64,000 nucleotides of DNA from an uncultured Christensenella sp. (GTDB lineage: Bacteria > Bacillota > Clostridia > Christensenellales > UBA3700): positions 80,178 through 144,177 of the forward strand of contig CAJTYW010000004.1 in NCBI GenBank assembly GCA_910583995.1, in the 5' to 3' direction. Each line of letters starts with the position of its first letter. Position 1 is the first letter of the stretch. Shown here in pieces: positions 42,840-52,832 of the stretch. The notes beneath the pieces were generated by a model, which searched no databases, was not told the origin of the DNA, and worked only from the letters and a program-made list of their open reading frames with translations. A program made the translations under genes and the position numbers.

Positions 42840-44498
42840 TTATGCTCTGCCTTCTCTTAGCTCTACATATAGCTTTTCCAATACCTTTTCACTAAAGCCG
42901 TCTGTAGGGCCTACAGAACCTTTATCATTGTTGTAATATCCCCAAACATCAATGTCATACATAATTTTTGATGCAATTGGTGGGATTGGGAATCCATTAG
43001 TTTGACCATTTGCTTTTGAATCTGAATAGCCTACTTTTTCACAACCATTTACTTTTGAACCGTTGTATTTGATTGGCATATCTTTGCTACCAGTTCTTAT
43101 CTTGATTATTGCAAAGTGAATATATTTTTCCCCGCCTTCTTCTGCTTTTAAAGCATCATACTTTTCGTTAGGGATTTCGTCACCTGCAATAGCGTTTGCT
43201 ATGTTTGCTAGCAATGGGTCTTCTGTCTCAGGCAAGAATGACAAGTTATTTTCATTCTTCCAGTTGTAAATATCTAGGAATCCGTCTATATTCAATGTAT
43301 TCCAGCTTGCGGCTTCGTTATCTTTATCTATAGTTGTATCCATACAATAGAACAATATTGCACCTGTCAATGAATTTGCTATTACATTATCCTTCATATT
43401 GATTGTGCTTGCTCTGTTTGCTGCTGTTTCTATTGATACTGCTGTATCTGACGCATTTCTTACAATACAACCTTCCATATTTACTACAGAATTACTTATA
43501 TGCACTACTTTACCTGCATTTTCAAATACACAATGTTTTACAAGCGCATTTGATTTTGCATCTTCATTTCCGCACACATATAGGGCTGAACCATATCCAC
43601 TAAACAATTTTACGCCACGCTCTGTCATTTTGTCTTTATCTAGTCCTGCAAGGTTACCGCCTTCTTCTGTGTTCATATCATTTCCAGTAACGTGTACATC
43701 TTGGAAGATTACTTGTTTGCTATCTTCTCTTGGAACAATTGTAAACGCACTATAACCTGTAAAGTATTTAGATTTGCTGTAATCTGTGCCGTCTGTCAAT
43801 GCTGCTAGTTTTCCATCGTTTTTATCCAATGTTTTAACACGTGTACCTACTAGCTCATTTACATTAATAACTGCACCATTACCATACACATCATTCTTTA
43901 CTGTCATAGTTGGAACTTCAGCTTCTGTCTTTCCTTCAAGCTTAGGTGCTTTCAAACTTGCGTTTTGAATAACTACCTTTTTGCCGTCATTTATGTTTGC
44001 TACCAATTCGTCAAATGTGTTTACATTTACTGCGCCGTCAATGGTTATAACATTCTTTTCAACTGCTTTTCCATTCAATTTAAATGTCAAAGTCTTTTTA
44101 TCTTCACTTAAACTAAAATCGCTACCATCTTTAAATATCTTGCTGTAATCAATTTGACCTTCAGTTCCGATATAATAATCGTCACCCATATCTACTTTTA
44201 AAGGTATACTACTTAAATCCTGAGTTCTACCCGGTCCAAACAATATTACCATTATCCAAATGAATAAGCCTAAAATAATTGCACTAACCGCTGCTACTGC
44301 TGTTATTACAATAGTCTTTTTCTTTTTAGACATTGGTTGTTTAGACTTTTTACCTTTTGCTTTATTATCTGATTTTGCTGTTTCAACACTTTCTTTATTA
44401 ACAACAATCTCATCGGTTGTGGCTTGTGCCACAACCTCTTGAGATTCAGTTGTTGTATCTTTTTCAGCATCAGGAATTAATTCTTTATTATCCTCCAT
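42840..44498 (-). CDS. Membrane-anchored beta-helix protein, hypothetical
   Basis: 552 aa. A 60-residue acidic then Lys-rich cytoplasmic part is followed by one membrane helix (about 64-90). The extracellular part has short strand repeats with Asn ladders (VVHISNSVVNMEGCIVRNASDTAVSI region, about 270-400) typical of right-handed parallel beta-helices, as in pectate-lyase-like or surface proteins. No catalytic residues can be named. It is 12 bases behind the stop of the 1210-aa lipoprotein gene, with its own GGAGG, so the two are cotranscribed and presumably work on the cell surface together. Confidence 0.75.
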   Translation of the reverse strand: MEDNKELIPDAEKDTTTESQEVVAQATTDEIVVNKESVETAKSDNKAKGKKSKQPMSKKKKTIVITAVAAVSAIILGLFIWIMVILFGPGRTQDLSSIPLKVDMGDDYYIGTEGQIDYSKIFKDGSDFSLSEDKKTLTFKLNGKAVEKNVITIDGAVNVNTFDELVANINDGKKVVIQNASLKAPKLEGKTEAEVPTMTVKNDVYGNGAVINVNELVGTRVKTLDKNDGKLAALTDGTDYSKSKYFTGYSAFTIVPREDSKQVIFQDVHVTGNDMNTEEGGNLAGLDKDKMTERGVKLFSGYGSALYVCGNEDAKSNALVKHCVFENAGKVVHISNSVVNMEGCIVRNASDTAVSIETAANRASTINMKDNVIANSLTGAILFYCMDTTIDKDNEAASWNTLNIDGFLDIYNWKNENNLSFLPETEDPLLANIANAIAGDEIPNEKYDALKAEEGGEKYIHFAIIKIRTGSKDMPIKYNGSKVNGCEKVGYSDSKANGQTNGFPIPPIASKIMYDIDVWGYYNNDKGSVGPTDGFSEKVLEKLYVELREGRA

Positions 44499-44510
44499 TA
44501 TGCCTCCATT

Positions 44511-47500
44511 TTATTCTGCTATTTTAAATGTAAGTTTAATCAAACCATCAACAGTAAAGGTACTAGAATATTTATAATAAGTAAGTATCTCTATTGTAAT
44601 TGTAGGATTTACTTCATCATCGCCAATTGTAATAGTAGCACGTTCAGAATAAATTGAATTGTTATTCCAATTATCAGCTGCTGCTTGAAGTTGCTCTTTA
44701 GTATAATTAATACCTAATGCTTTAAGTCCAATATCATCAGCGGTAACAGTTATTTTATCACCGACTTTTATTGTACCCAAATCTTTAGTAAGCACAGTAG
44801 ATGTAATAGAAATTGTAATAATCTCGTTATTTACACCAGTTATTACTAATGTATATTTTTGAGCAAAAGTTGACTTGAATGTTAAAGTAGGTTTAGTCTC
44901 ATCAGTTCCAACTGTAATAGTTGCTTTTCCTGCATACTCTGTATTGAATTTTGCAGCTGCTTTATCTGCTTCTGCTTTAGTGTAATTGACAGGAATTTTT
45001 GTAACATCAAGACTCTTCTCTTCAGCTAATTTTATTGAAGAAAAACTTGCTGTTGCATCTTCAACTTTGAAAGTTACAATTACATATTTACCTTCTGTAT
45101 TCTTAGCAACAAATTCATAAGTTGTTGCAACTGCACCTGTAATTGATAATACAGGATTGCTATCATCGCCTGCAACACTTGCATTTATCTTAGCAACACC
45201 TTTTACAGTGTATACTTTGTTAAAATATTCAACTGCTTTTTCAAGTTCAGATTTTGTGAATGTATACTCACCAATCTTTGTATTAAATGTCTTAGTTACT
45301 CCAGTATACAATTTGTCAGTTCCGTGACCACTAAACTTGTAATCTGCACCTTCTACAACAACAAATGTAACAGCCATAGTAGCAACTGCAGTTTTAATTG
45401 TTATAGTATACTCGCCTGCTTCAGTAAATTCAAAATTAATTCCACCAAATTTACCTGAACTTAATTTAACTGTTGCATTAGCAGTATCATATTTAGTATT
45501 AAAATCTTCAAGTACACTTTCGATTTCATCAGCAATAATAGATGAAGTTGAACCTGTAATAGTTGTTGTTAAATATGTGCTCATAGAATATGTTGCTTTT
45601 CCATTAGCCATAACAACATTAAATCTTGCAATATCAAATTGCTCGTTTACTTGAACTTCAATTGAATTAGTATATCCCATTTCTGAATAATTTAAAGTAA
45701 ATGGACTACCAGTCTTAATTTTATTGCTACTATCAATATATGTTGACTTATTGCTTGGCTCAATACTCTTAACAAACTTAGGAGTAGTTACACCCTTGTA
45801 TTTGATTGACAAATTAAATACAGAATTGATTTCATTACCATATACATAAGATTTAGTTGTATCAATGTTTTTATCATTGCCTGCTTCTTGTTCCCAAATA
45901 TCTTTTTCAAACTCTGTCAAAGTAATTTGAGTATCAACAAGTAATTCAGGGATTTTAGCACCTGACAAGAAACTAATTGCTGGCACCATTCCTGAAAGAC
46001 CGACTACTGAACAGAACAAATTATTAAAACTTGAACCAATACCATTTTGATAGCCTTTTACGATTTCAGAAGAACCTGTACCGATAAGTAACTTAACAGA
46101 TTGTGGTGTACCAAATTTTGTTTTATCCAATCCGATAATTTCTTGAATTGCGGCATAAGAATTAACTTCATTACCATCTATATCAGTGTAAGTATATTGA
46201 ACTTTACCATTTCTACCGCCCATATTAGGGTCTAATATTTTTCTTTCAATTTCATTATAACAAATAGGTAAATAATTACCTTGCGCATCATACATTAAGC
46301 TGTGTAATTTATCTTTACCTTCATAGATAGCTATATTGCCAGCTTTGTCTTTTACATACTCAACTTCGCCGGTGATTAGTTTATCATTAACACCTTCAGA
46401 AGATGCAAATTTTTTATTTTCTTTATCATTTAATCTAATAAATAAATCACGAACTTTCATTTCGTCCATATTAGAACCATTTGAATATTCCGCTTTAATA
46501 CTTACTGAATTAAATGGAATTAAACTATTTAACACTTTTTCAAGAGTGTAATATGTGCCTTCATCTAAACCAAGTGCACCTAATACACCAATAATGTCTG
46601 CTGTTTCAAGTTTAAGTTCTTGCTCAGAATTCAAACCAGAAATAATTTTTGAAATCATTGAACCGAAATCAAAAGGTTTTTGAATAATAACAGGTGTTTC
46701 AGGCTCTGTAGGCTCAGTTGGTTCTGTTGGAATCTCTGGGTCTTTTGGAGCTGCATTTCTTGCTGCAATCAATTCAAAATATTGTGGGACATCAAATGAG
46801 AAAGTATAGCACTCTTCTTTAATTAACCCTTTAGCAATATTTGCCACAAAGCCCTCAAGACCTAGTGCAGTAAAAATATCATCAGGAAGAATTGATTTCA
46901 AATCCATTGAAACATAAATTCTACTATTATCAAACTCTTCAGGTGCAAATGCAACTGCTAGAATTGAACCATTTGATTTTTTGCTATTTAAGTGTGTTGC
47001 ACCACAATTGTCACCACAAAAGTGCATAATCTCAATAAAGATTTTACCTTTTTGGTCAAGTAACATTTTATTTATAATTGGTTCAGGACTACCAGTGTTT
47101 ACACATTCAGTTATTGTTGTAATCAATTGAATTGGCTCAAAGTCAAGATTGATTGTGTATGTATAATCACCAACAGAATTTCCATTCTCGTCTTTCATTG
47201 TGATTGTACCATTCAATCTGCTTGTTAGCAAAGCTGTATCCAAATCCATTGTATCTGTAGGGATAGCAATATTAGGAATTGAATTTGTAAGGTTAATACC
47301 TGTTGCATTTACAGTCATACCTTCTACTTCAATCTTCAAATCTGTCATTTTGCCACCCTTGTATTCATACTTAGGTGCGTTTTTAGCAGGTTTTTTAACT
47401 TTTGTTTGTGTATTACCTGTTGTATCAATTGTAAATTTCAAATTTACATCTTCAAGCATTGCTTTTACTTCGTTAACGATACTTTCTACTTCTGGTGACA

Positions 47501-48143
47501 TTTCCAAATTAATCATATCCAAAATAGAGTTTACCAAAGCATCTACTTGTACTGTAAATGTGTATTTTACATCATATTCTTTTTTGTTCTTTACAGGGTC
47601 AACTGTTACCTTGCTGTCGTCAAGAGCAAAATTAATCAACTCTACAACTGCAGGCTTAATTGCTGGCAATATATCGCTGATTGACATATCCAAACCTTCT
47701 TTAAGCAAATTACCAATGCTTGGCAATTTAAGCTCAATTATTTTAATAGGTTTTTGTGACAATCCGTCAATATTAACAAACAAGCCATCTGTATCATTTA
47801 TGATAATGTCTACGATGTTCTTGTTATCACCAGTTTTTTTGTTGTTTGCTACTGCAAGTCGTAAAACTTCTTTTACACCTTTTTCTTGAGTTATGCCGCC
47901 TTGTAGAGCAATTGACATATCTGTATCTGAATTCTTTAAGTTAATGTTTGCATTAATACCTAAAGTGTTTCCAGAAACATTCATATGTTCTTTTGCCCAA
48001 GCATCCCAAATGTTACCTAACTCTTTACTGCTATCAACAGCTGTAAATGGGTCGGGGTCTTTTGGAGCGCACGCAACAAGAGCAATAGCTAGTGTACATA
48101 CAACCATAATAATTGCTAGTACGAAACTAAACTTCTTTTTCAT
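44511..48143 (-). CDS. Very large repeat lipoprotein, hypothetical
   Basis: 1210 aa. Lipoprotein signal peptide (MKKKFSFVLAIIMVVCTLAI, lipobox LVAC, Cys about 25). The long N-terminal half has alternating amphipathic strands (LPSIGNLLKEGLDMSISDILPAIKP) that recall lipid-binding half-barrels, though I cannot prove it. A Pro/Thr/Glu linker (about 490, EPTEPTEPE) is followed by a middle domain, then about four beta-rich repeats of 90-100 residues near the C-terminus, each with a pattern like GDDSNPVLSI, GTDETKPTLTF and GDDEVNPTITI. Start at 48143 after GAGGTGGAG; a start 57 bases upstream lacks one. No function can be assigned. Confidence 0.8.
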   Translation of the reverse strand: MKKKFSFVLAIIMVVCTLAIALVACAPKDPDPFTAVDSSKELGNIWDAWAKEHMNVSGNTLGINANINLKNSDTDMSIALQGGITQEKGVKEVLRLAVANNKKTGDNKNIVDIIINDTDGLFVNIDGLSQKPIKIIELKLPSIGNLLKEGLDMSISDILPAIKPAVVELINFALDDSKVTVDPVKNKKEYDVKYTFTVQVDALVNSILDMINLEMSPEVESIVNEVKAMLEDVNLKFTIDTTGNTQTKVKKPAKNAPKYEYKGGKMTDLKIEVEGMTVNATGINLTNSIPNIAIPTDTMDLDTALLTSRLNGTITMKDENGNSVGDYTYTINLDFEPIQLITTITECVNTGSPEPIINKMLLDQKGKIFIEIMHFCGDNCGATHLNSKKSNGSILAVAFAPEEFDNSRIYVSMDLKSILPDDIFTALGLEGFVANIAKGLIKEECYTFSFDVPQYFELIAARNAAPKDPEIPTEPTEPTEPETPVIIQKPFDFGSMISKIISGLNSEQELKLETADIIGVLGALGLDEGTYYTLEKVLNSLIPFNSVSIKAEYSNGSNMDEMKVRDLFIRLNDKENKKFASSEGVNDKLITGEVEYVKDKAGNIAIYEGKDKLHSLMYDAQGNYLPICYNEIERKILDPNMGGRNGKVQYTYTDIDGNEVNSYAAIQEIIGLDKTKFGTPQSVKLLIGTGSSEIVKGYQNGIGSSFNNLFCSVVGLSGMVPAISFLSGAKIPELLVDTQITLTEFEKDIWEQEAGNDKNIDTTKSYVYGNEINSVFNLSIKYKGVTTPKFVKSIEPSNKSTYIDSSNKIKTGSPFTLNYSEMGYTNSIEVQVNEQFDIARFNVVMANGKATYSMSTYLTTTITGSTSSIIADEIESVLEDFNTKYDTANATVKLSSGKFGGINFEFTEAGEYTITIKTAVATMAVTFVVVEGADYKFSGHGTDKLYTGVTKTFNTKIGEYTFTKSELEKAVEYFNKVYTVKGVAKINASVAGDDSNPVLSITGAVATTYEFVAKNTEGKYVIVTFKVEDATASFSSIKLAEEKSLDVTKIPVNYTKAEADKAAAKFNTEYAGKATITVGTDETKPTLTFKSTFAQKYTLVITGVNNEIITISITSTVLTKDLGTIKVGDKITVTADDIGLKALGINYTKEQLQAAADNWNNNSIYSERATITIGDDEVNPTITIEILTYYKYSSTFTVDGLIKLTFKIAE

Positions 48144-48855
48144 TCTCCACCTCGAAAATTTTAAATTTGATAGTGACCAAAATTTCGCCGCGGCTCGCAT
48201 TTGCTATTTTTGCAAAAATTCCGTATAAGTTATGCACATTGGAAAAAGCCAAAATTACCCCTTATACCAAACTTTTGCAAATTCTCGCCGCGGGGCAATT
48301 CTGCCCGCTATCGCCTTTATAATAACATAAAAATCACCCCCCCCCCGCTTTACACATATTTTACAATTGTGCAGAAACATATTTCATTTGTAAAATTTAT
48401 TTATCTTTATATTTACATTGCCCTATCCTAAACTTTAGATTTAAAAATTGATTTAGCCATAATTAGACTGGTAGTTTTTGGCAATTTTGAGCGATTTTTA
48501 GCTTAAAGTTATCCACAATTTTAAAAATTTTTTATTCAAAAGTTCATTAGATTTCTAAATCAAAAATTAGTTCAAAAAACTAACAAAATAAAGTAAAATC
48601 AACAAAAAAAGCAAACTTTGGAAAACCCAAAGCTTGCTTTTGCTATATATTATAAATATTAAATTTTATACATAAATTTTTATTAAGTTATAAAATATCC
48701 ATACTTTTCAGTTTGCAAATTTTAGCAATTTTTTCGCTACTTTACACTTAAGAACAAAAATGTTACTCTGCTTAGTTTTTAGTTTAATCAAAAGCCACTA
48801 ATAAATGGCTTTTTTGGCATAAAAATCGCATTTTACACCTATTTTCACCATTAAT
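48144..48855. other. Intergenic region with C10 tract, DnaA boxes and terminators
   Basis: 712 bases without a gene. Contents: two GCCGCGG sites (48187, 48287) in an otherwise AT-rich stretch; a run of ten C (48337-48346) about 195 bases before the lipoprotein start; DnaA-box matches TTATGCACA (48230-48238) and TTATCCACA (48509-48517) on the plus strand; and two minus-strand terminators behind the next gene, at 48604-48641 (stem with GCAAACTTTGG, then T7) and 48790-48813 (AAAAGCCA/TGGCTTTT). Confidence 0.6.
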
Positions 48856-49554
48856 TTATAGTATTTTAACTTTTACGATATGTGATAGACAATCCAATAA
48901 TGATTGCTTTATTTGATTTTTTTCAAGTATTAGTTCTGCAGGACTTTCCGCAATAATGCTATTGATTAAATTAAAGTCTTCATTTTTATAAAGCTTGATA
49001 TGCTCTACCATAAGTCCATCTGTTACATTTGCAAGCAGTATGTCCGGGTAACCTGCAAGAAAAAGACTTTTGCTACTATTTCTGTTTGTCATCATAAAAC
49101 CTGCAACATTGTAAATATCTTCTTCCGATTGGCTAAAGGTAAGCACTTCGCCAATACTTTTTAGTTCTTCCCAATCGTCACGCATAAACTGAAGTTTAAA
49201 ATCAAATGTGCCTTCAATGGAAATACTATCTTCATATTTGATTACGGAAACCGCTTGTTCAATCTCGCCGTCAAAATCAAAATAAAGCAAAGCAGAAATG
49301 CAAGTTATGTTTGCAAAGTTCAACTCTAAATCTTCAAATGCAGACATAATCGTTTTGTATTTGTGTGAAATAATAATTGCTTTTGCTATCAAAGTAAAAA
49401 AGCTATCACACATATCTTCATCAAGCTCTACAAATAACGTATTAAATAATTCCGATTGTTTTATTTTAAATTTAATCCCACTCCCCGCAAGATTATCAAC
49501 TAAATAGTCATAAGCTATTAAATTCTCTTTTTCAATAATTACCTTTTTATTCAT
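48856..49554 (-). CDS. ytxC: Probable sporulation protein YtxC
   Basis: 232 aa. The middle segment IEGTFDFKLQFMRDDWEELKSIGEVL and the C-terminal pattern IIAESPAELILEKN followed by a closing IVKVKIL strand resemble the YtxC family (PF08812), whose Bacillus member is linked to sporulation. Overall similarity is weak and the role is unknown even for the family. The ATG at 49554 follows AAAGGT; a TTG 15 bases upstream is possible. Alone on its transcript, with two terminators behind it. Confidence 0.5.
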   Translation of the reverse strand: MNKKVIIEKENLIAYDYLVDNLAGSGIKFKIKQSELFNTLFVELDEDMCDSFFTLIAKAIIISHKYKTIMSAFEDLELNFANITCISALLYFDFDGEIEQAVSVIKYEDSISIEGTFDFKLQFMRDDWEELKSIGEVLTFSQSEEDIYNVAGFMMTNRNSSKSLFLAGYPDILLANVTDGLMVEHIKLYKNEDFNLINSIIAESPAELILEKNQIKQSLLDCLSHIVKVKIL

Positions 49555-49648
49555 AACTACCTTTAACAAAAAAAATATATCGAGTAAATTTTAATCGACA
49601 TTAAAATTACTATTGATTTTAAAAAATTGCAACAACAAATCGCTTTAA

Positions 49649-49721
49649 TGTTTGAAATATCGCAAGGTACTGTCAAATGCCACTGCGTGTCGCTTGACGA
49701 CAATCTTCTCATTATAAACTT
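49649..49721 (-). repeat. Intergenic repeat unit A (73 bp)
   Basis: From TGTTTGAAATATCG to TCTCATTATAAACTT; the same 73-base unit, diverged in its middle, recurs at 49793-49865. Hairpins surround the units, for example AATTTTAAT/ATTAAAATT at 49729-49750 and GGCTTGT/ACAAGCC at 49769-49786. Confidence 0.7.
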
Positions 49722-49792
49722 AACGAAGAATTTTAATTGCCATTAAAATTTTCTTGCTATCGCAATTCGGCTTGTTGGCACAAGCCCTTCGT

Positions 49793-49865
49793 TGTTTGAA
49801 ATATCGTCAGCTACTGCAAAATGTGGCTTCGCCCCGCTTTGCGACAATCTTCTCATTATAAACTT
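49793..49865 (-). repeat. Intergenic repeat unit B (73 bp)
   Basis: Second unit, 144 bases after unit A. On the minus strand 49743-49994 is an open frame of 83 codons, but it is built from these repeats and hairpins and has no ribosome binding site, so I do not call it a gene. The rest of 49555-50254 has only the dispersed motif in reverse (50191-50210). Confidence 0.7.
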
Positions 49866-50254
49866 TATGTCGTTAAATTTGAGCAAACTCAAATTTAAAC
49901 AAAAGCTGTCGCTTTTACTTGATAAATCAAGTTCGACATAGTTTGAATTATTATCAGTTTCAAGCAAATATCCCTTCGGGCTGCTTGCTTTCAACTTCCA
50001 ATAATATAGTTTATGCTAATATGCGGGGAATAAATTACTTTTATTTACAAAAAAGATTCCACATATTGACATTTTTAATTGTTTAGTATATAATTATTAA
50101 TAATTAGTCTAGCTAATTTTGACATTCAAAAATACTAGCTTTAAAGCGGTACTAATACTGCAATGATTTATTGATTAAAAAATCAAATAACCATTCAAAA
50201 ATCGGTATTATTATTGCAAATTTTACTAAAAAATACTTTTTTAAGGAGCATATT

Positions 50255-51931
50255 ATGCTAAATGGTTACAAATTTAAAATCAGTTATTATGTAAATGAAG
50301 ACGGAAAACTTTATGCAAGCAGTAACCCAAAAACAGGACATTACGTTATCGATATTACAAATAAGGACGATAGCGTTTCCTTTACATTACATAACACTAT
50401 TAAAATGGAAAATATCAAATTCACTTTAGAGTTTGACTATAACTTTAATGAAGATTCTTGGTTTTTCGCAAATGGATACCAATCTTGGACTTTATCTAGA
50501 GAGTATGGAAAAAATGATATTCAAAAAGGTTTAAATTACTTTGCTAAAAATGTTGAGTACTTTACTAAAGGTAGCCGTAGTGGTGACTATAACTTTGCTC
50601 TATACAACAACAAAGTTGGATTCTTCCATAGCTTTTCTTATGGCTATGTAAGAAATGGTAATACTCTTGATTTGTTTGGCTCATTGTGTGAAAGAACAGG
50701 TTACACAATCATTTATGCAGATATGGTAAACAATAAAATCATTATAGAAAAAGATTTGGAAGGCTTAACACTAAAAGCTGGCAAAACTTACGAAGTAATG
50801 AATATTTTTTATTGCAAGGACGAATATAATGCCGCTTTTGATAAGTACTTTAAAGCACTTGAAATGCCTACTCCACGCATTAAACAAAAAATTGGTTACA
50901 CTAGTTGGTACAACTACTACAACAAAATTAATGAAAATATAATTGACCGTGATTTGGAAAGTCTTGCAAAAAGCCCAGTTAAAATGGATATTTTCCAAGT
51001 TGATGACGGATATCAAACAGCTGTTGGTGACTGGCTTTCTATCGACCCTGTAAAATTCCCACAAGGTATGGCAAAGGTTGCGGAAGCTATTCATAATAAA
51101 GATATGCTTGCAGGTATTTGGCTAGCACCTTTCAATGCTCAACGCTCTTCAAAAATTGCTCACGAGCATAAGGATTGGCTAATAAATGACGACAAAGGCT
51201 ATCACTTTATGGCAGGTATGAACTGGGGTGGCTATTACACTTTGGATTTTTACAACCCAGAAGTTCGTGAATATATTAAAAATGTTTTCAATATAGTACT
51301 TAACGATTGGAAATATGATATGGTTAAACTTGATTTCTTGTTTTCTGTAGCTATAATACCTTATGGCAACAGAACAAGGGGACAAATTATGTGTGATGCA
51401 GTTGATTTCTTGCGTGAGTGCTGCGGACTTAAACTAATGCTTGGTTGCGGCGTGCCACTATTCCCTGCTTTCGGTAAATTCGATTTCTGCAGAATCGGTG
51501 CAGACCAAGCCTTAACTTGGGAAAAGAATAATTACTTTACAACTTACAATAATGAAATTGTTTCTACACCTAATGCTATAACAAATACAATCTTCAGACG
51601 CCATTTGGATGGCAGAGCTTTTTGCAATGACCCAGATGTATTTTTATTAAGAGATACAAATATTAAAACAAGCTTTGCTCAAAGAAAATTGCTTGCAAAA
51701 CTAAACAAAGTTTTTGGTAACCTTTTGTTTATGAGCGACAACATTGGCGATTATAACGAAGACCAAATGAATGTATTTAAAGATACTTTAGACGGAGCAA
51801 AAAAACAAGTTATCTCTAGCGAATACAAAACAGCCGAACTTATTGAAATTAAGTATATAGAAAATGAAAAAGAATATGAACTTACTTTTAATATCAACAC
51901 TGGCGAAATTGTAAGCGGCAGCATTGACTAA
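50255..51931 (+). CDS. Alpha-galactosidase, GH36
   Basis: 558 aa, no signal peptide, cytoplasmic. Cleaves terminal alpha-galactose, as in raffinose or melibiose. A beta-sandwich N-terminal domain (1-220, ENGYQSWTLSREYG-like region) leads to the TIM barrel with TSWYNYY, VDDGYQTAVGDWL, WLAPF, the nucleophile Asp360 in MVKLDFLF and the acid/base Asp417 in CRIGAD. Shorter than the 700-aa GH36 enzymes, as in some clostridial members. Start at 50255 after AAGGAG. Single gene; no sugar transporter is next to it. A relative acting on another alpha-galactoside cannot be excluded. Confidence 0.88.
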   Translation: MLNGYKFKISYYVNEDGKLYASSNPKTGHYVIDITNKDDSVSFTLHNTIKMENIKFTLEFDYNFNEDSWFFANGYQSWTLSREYGKNDIQKGLNYFAKNVEYFTKGSRSGDYNFALYNNKVGFFHSFSYGYVRNGNTLDLFGSLCERTGYTIIYADMVNNKIIIEKDLEGLTLKAGKTYEVMNIFYCKDEYNAAFDKYFKALEMPTPRIKQKIGYTSWYNYYNKINENIIDRDLESLAKSPVKMDIFQVDDGYQTAVGDWLSIDPVKFPQGMAKVAEAIHNKDMLAGIWLAPFNAQRSSKIAHEHKDWLINDDKGYHFMAGMNWGGYYTLDFYNPEVREYIKNVFNIVLNDWKYDMVKLDFLFSVAIIPYGNRTRGQIMCDAVDFLRECCGLKLMLGCGVPLFPAFGKFDFCRIGADQALTWEKNNYFTTYNNEIVSTPNAITNTIFRRHLDGRAFCNDPDVFLLRDTNIKTSFAQRKLLAKLNKVFGNLLFMSDNIGDYNEDQMNVFKDTLDGAKKQVISSEYKTAELIEIKYIENEKEYELTFNINTGEIVSGSID

Positions 51932-52028
51932 TAATTAAATAACCCTTTTGTCTTTTACTAAAGACTATTAAGTTAAAAAAACTGGCAAAAAACCATCAAA
52001 AAATCGCTATTAAATTAAAAAATCACAA

Positions 52029-52061
52029 AAAATACTTGCTCTTGTAGCAAGTATTCTTTTG
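52029..52061. terminator. Bidirectional terminator
   Basis: AATACTTGCT (52031-52040) pairs with AGCAAGTATT (52046-52055) around five bases, T-runs on both sides, between converging genes. Confidence 0.8.
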
Positions 52062-52062
52062 T

Positions 52063-52374
52063 TTAATCATTATTTTTAGAATTATCCCTTTCTTCAATTT
52101 CATTTAATAAAATTTTACTATACTCAGATAAAATCAAACTAAAGTCTCTTAAAAATCTTTTTATGTTTGGCTGATTATTTTCCTTTGCTTTTTCAATAAA
52201 TTTATCACAATTGTTATCTTTAAAAATATGATTATGCTTGTGTTCACACCAACCAAAATGTGTCTTTTCATATCTATCTTGAGTTTTTTTATAATACGCA
52301 TTAAAGTTTATGCAATACTCACATTTATTGCAGTTATTATCCTTCTCTTTCTTATTTTCAATATCAACACTCAT
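52063..52374 (-). CDS. Cys-rich zinc-binding hypothetical protein
   Basis: 103 aa. CNKCEYC, then GWCEHKHNH, then NNCDKF give a Cys/His pattern typical of small zinc-binding proteins common in clostridial genomes and phages. The C-terminal 40 residues form an amphipathic helix. Divergent from the first of three HTH genes with 111 bases between, so it could be their target. Ribosome binding site AGGAG. Confidence 0.7.
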   Translation of the reverse strand: MSVDIENKKEKDNNCNKCEYCINFNAYYKKTQDRYEKTHFGWCEHKHNHIFKDNNCDKFIEKAKENNQPNIKRFLRDFSLILSEYSKILLNEIEERDNSKNND

Positions 52375-52485
52375 CTATATACTCCTATATTTCAATATTC
52401 TCGTCGATTAATAATCACTACTTGTGTTTTTTATGCTTATTAAACATAAAATAATATATAGATAATATTTTAGATAGGTGAACTA

Positions 52486-52707
52486 ATGATAACAATTGAA
52501 CAAATCCAAAACAGAATAATTGAAAGTATAAAAGAAAGTGGTTTGACACAAACTGAAATTGCAAGCAAATTAAATATTAGTAGGTCTGCTATTTCTCATT
52601 ATGTAAAAGCAGATATTTTGCCTGCACTAGATACTCTTGCAAATTTATGCAAATTATTAGATTTAGATGCCAATTATATTTTATGCCTAGACTCTGAAAA
52701 CAATTAA
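52486..52707 (+). CDS. HTH (XRE) regulator, paralogue 1
   Basis: 73 aa, essentially just a Cro/CI helix-turn-helix. QTEIASKLNISRSAISHYVK carries helices 2 and 3. It shares the ending PALDTLANLC.LLDLDANYILCL with the next two genes, so all three come from duplication. The recognition helix SRSAISHYV differs from its paralogues (TVSAISHIL, SQSNISHYL), which suggests different targets. RBS AGGTGA. Likely binds DNA as a dimer. Confidence 0.85.
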   Translation: MITIEQIQNRIIESIKESGLTQTEIASKLNISRSAISHYVKADILPALDTLANLCKLLDLDANYILCLDSENN

Positions 52708-52753
52708 ATATACACTGCATTATTTTATTAAACAACTTTTAATATCATTATAG

Positions 52754-52775
52754 TTGACTATGAATCAAATGTCAA
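52754..52775. promoter_or_regulatory. Inverted repeat between HTH paralogues 1 and 2
   Basis: TTGAC (52754-52758) and GTCAA (52771-52775), 12 bases apart, lie about 60 bases before the second HTH gene. It may be an operator for one of the three regulators. Confidence 0.35.
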
Positions 52776-52832
52776 GCGATTTAGTGATTGTTAGTCATAA
52801 AATAATAGTATAAAAAGCATTGGAGAATAATT

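Noticed and set aside
49743..49994. 83-codon minus-strand frame ending RLSQSGAKPHFAVADDI...
   Set aside because: Built from intergenic repeats and hairpins, no ribosome binding site, repeated sequence also found at 49649-49721 in a broken frame.
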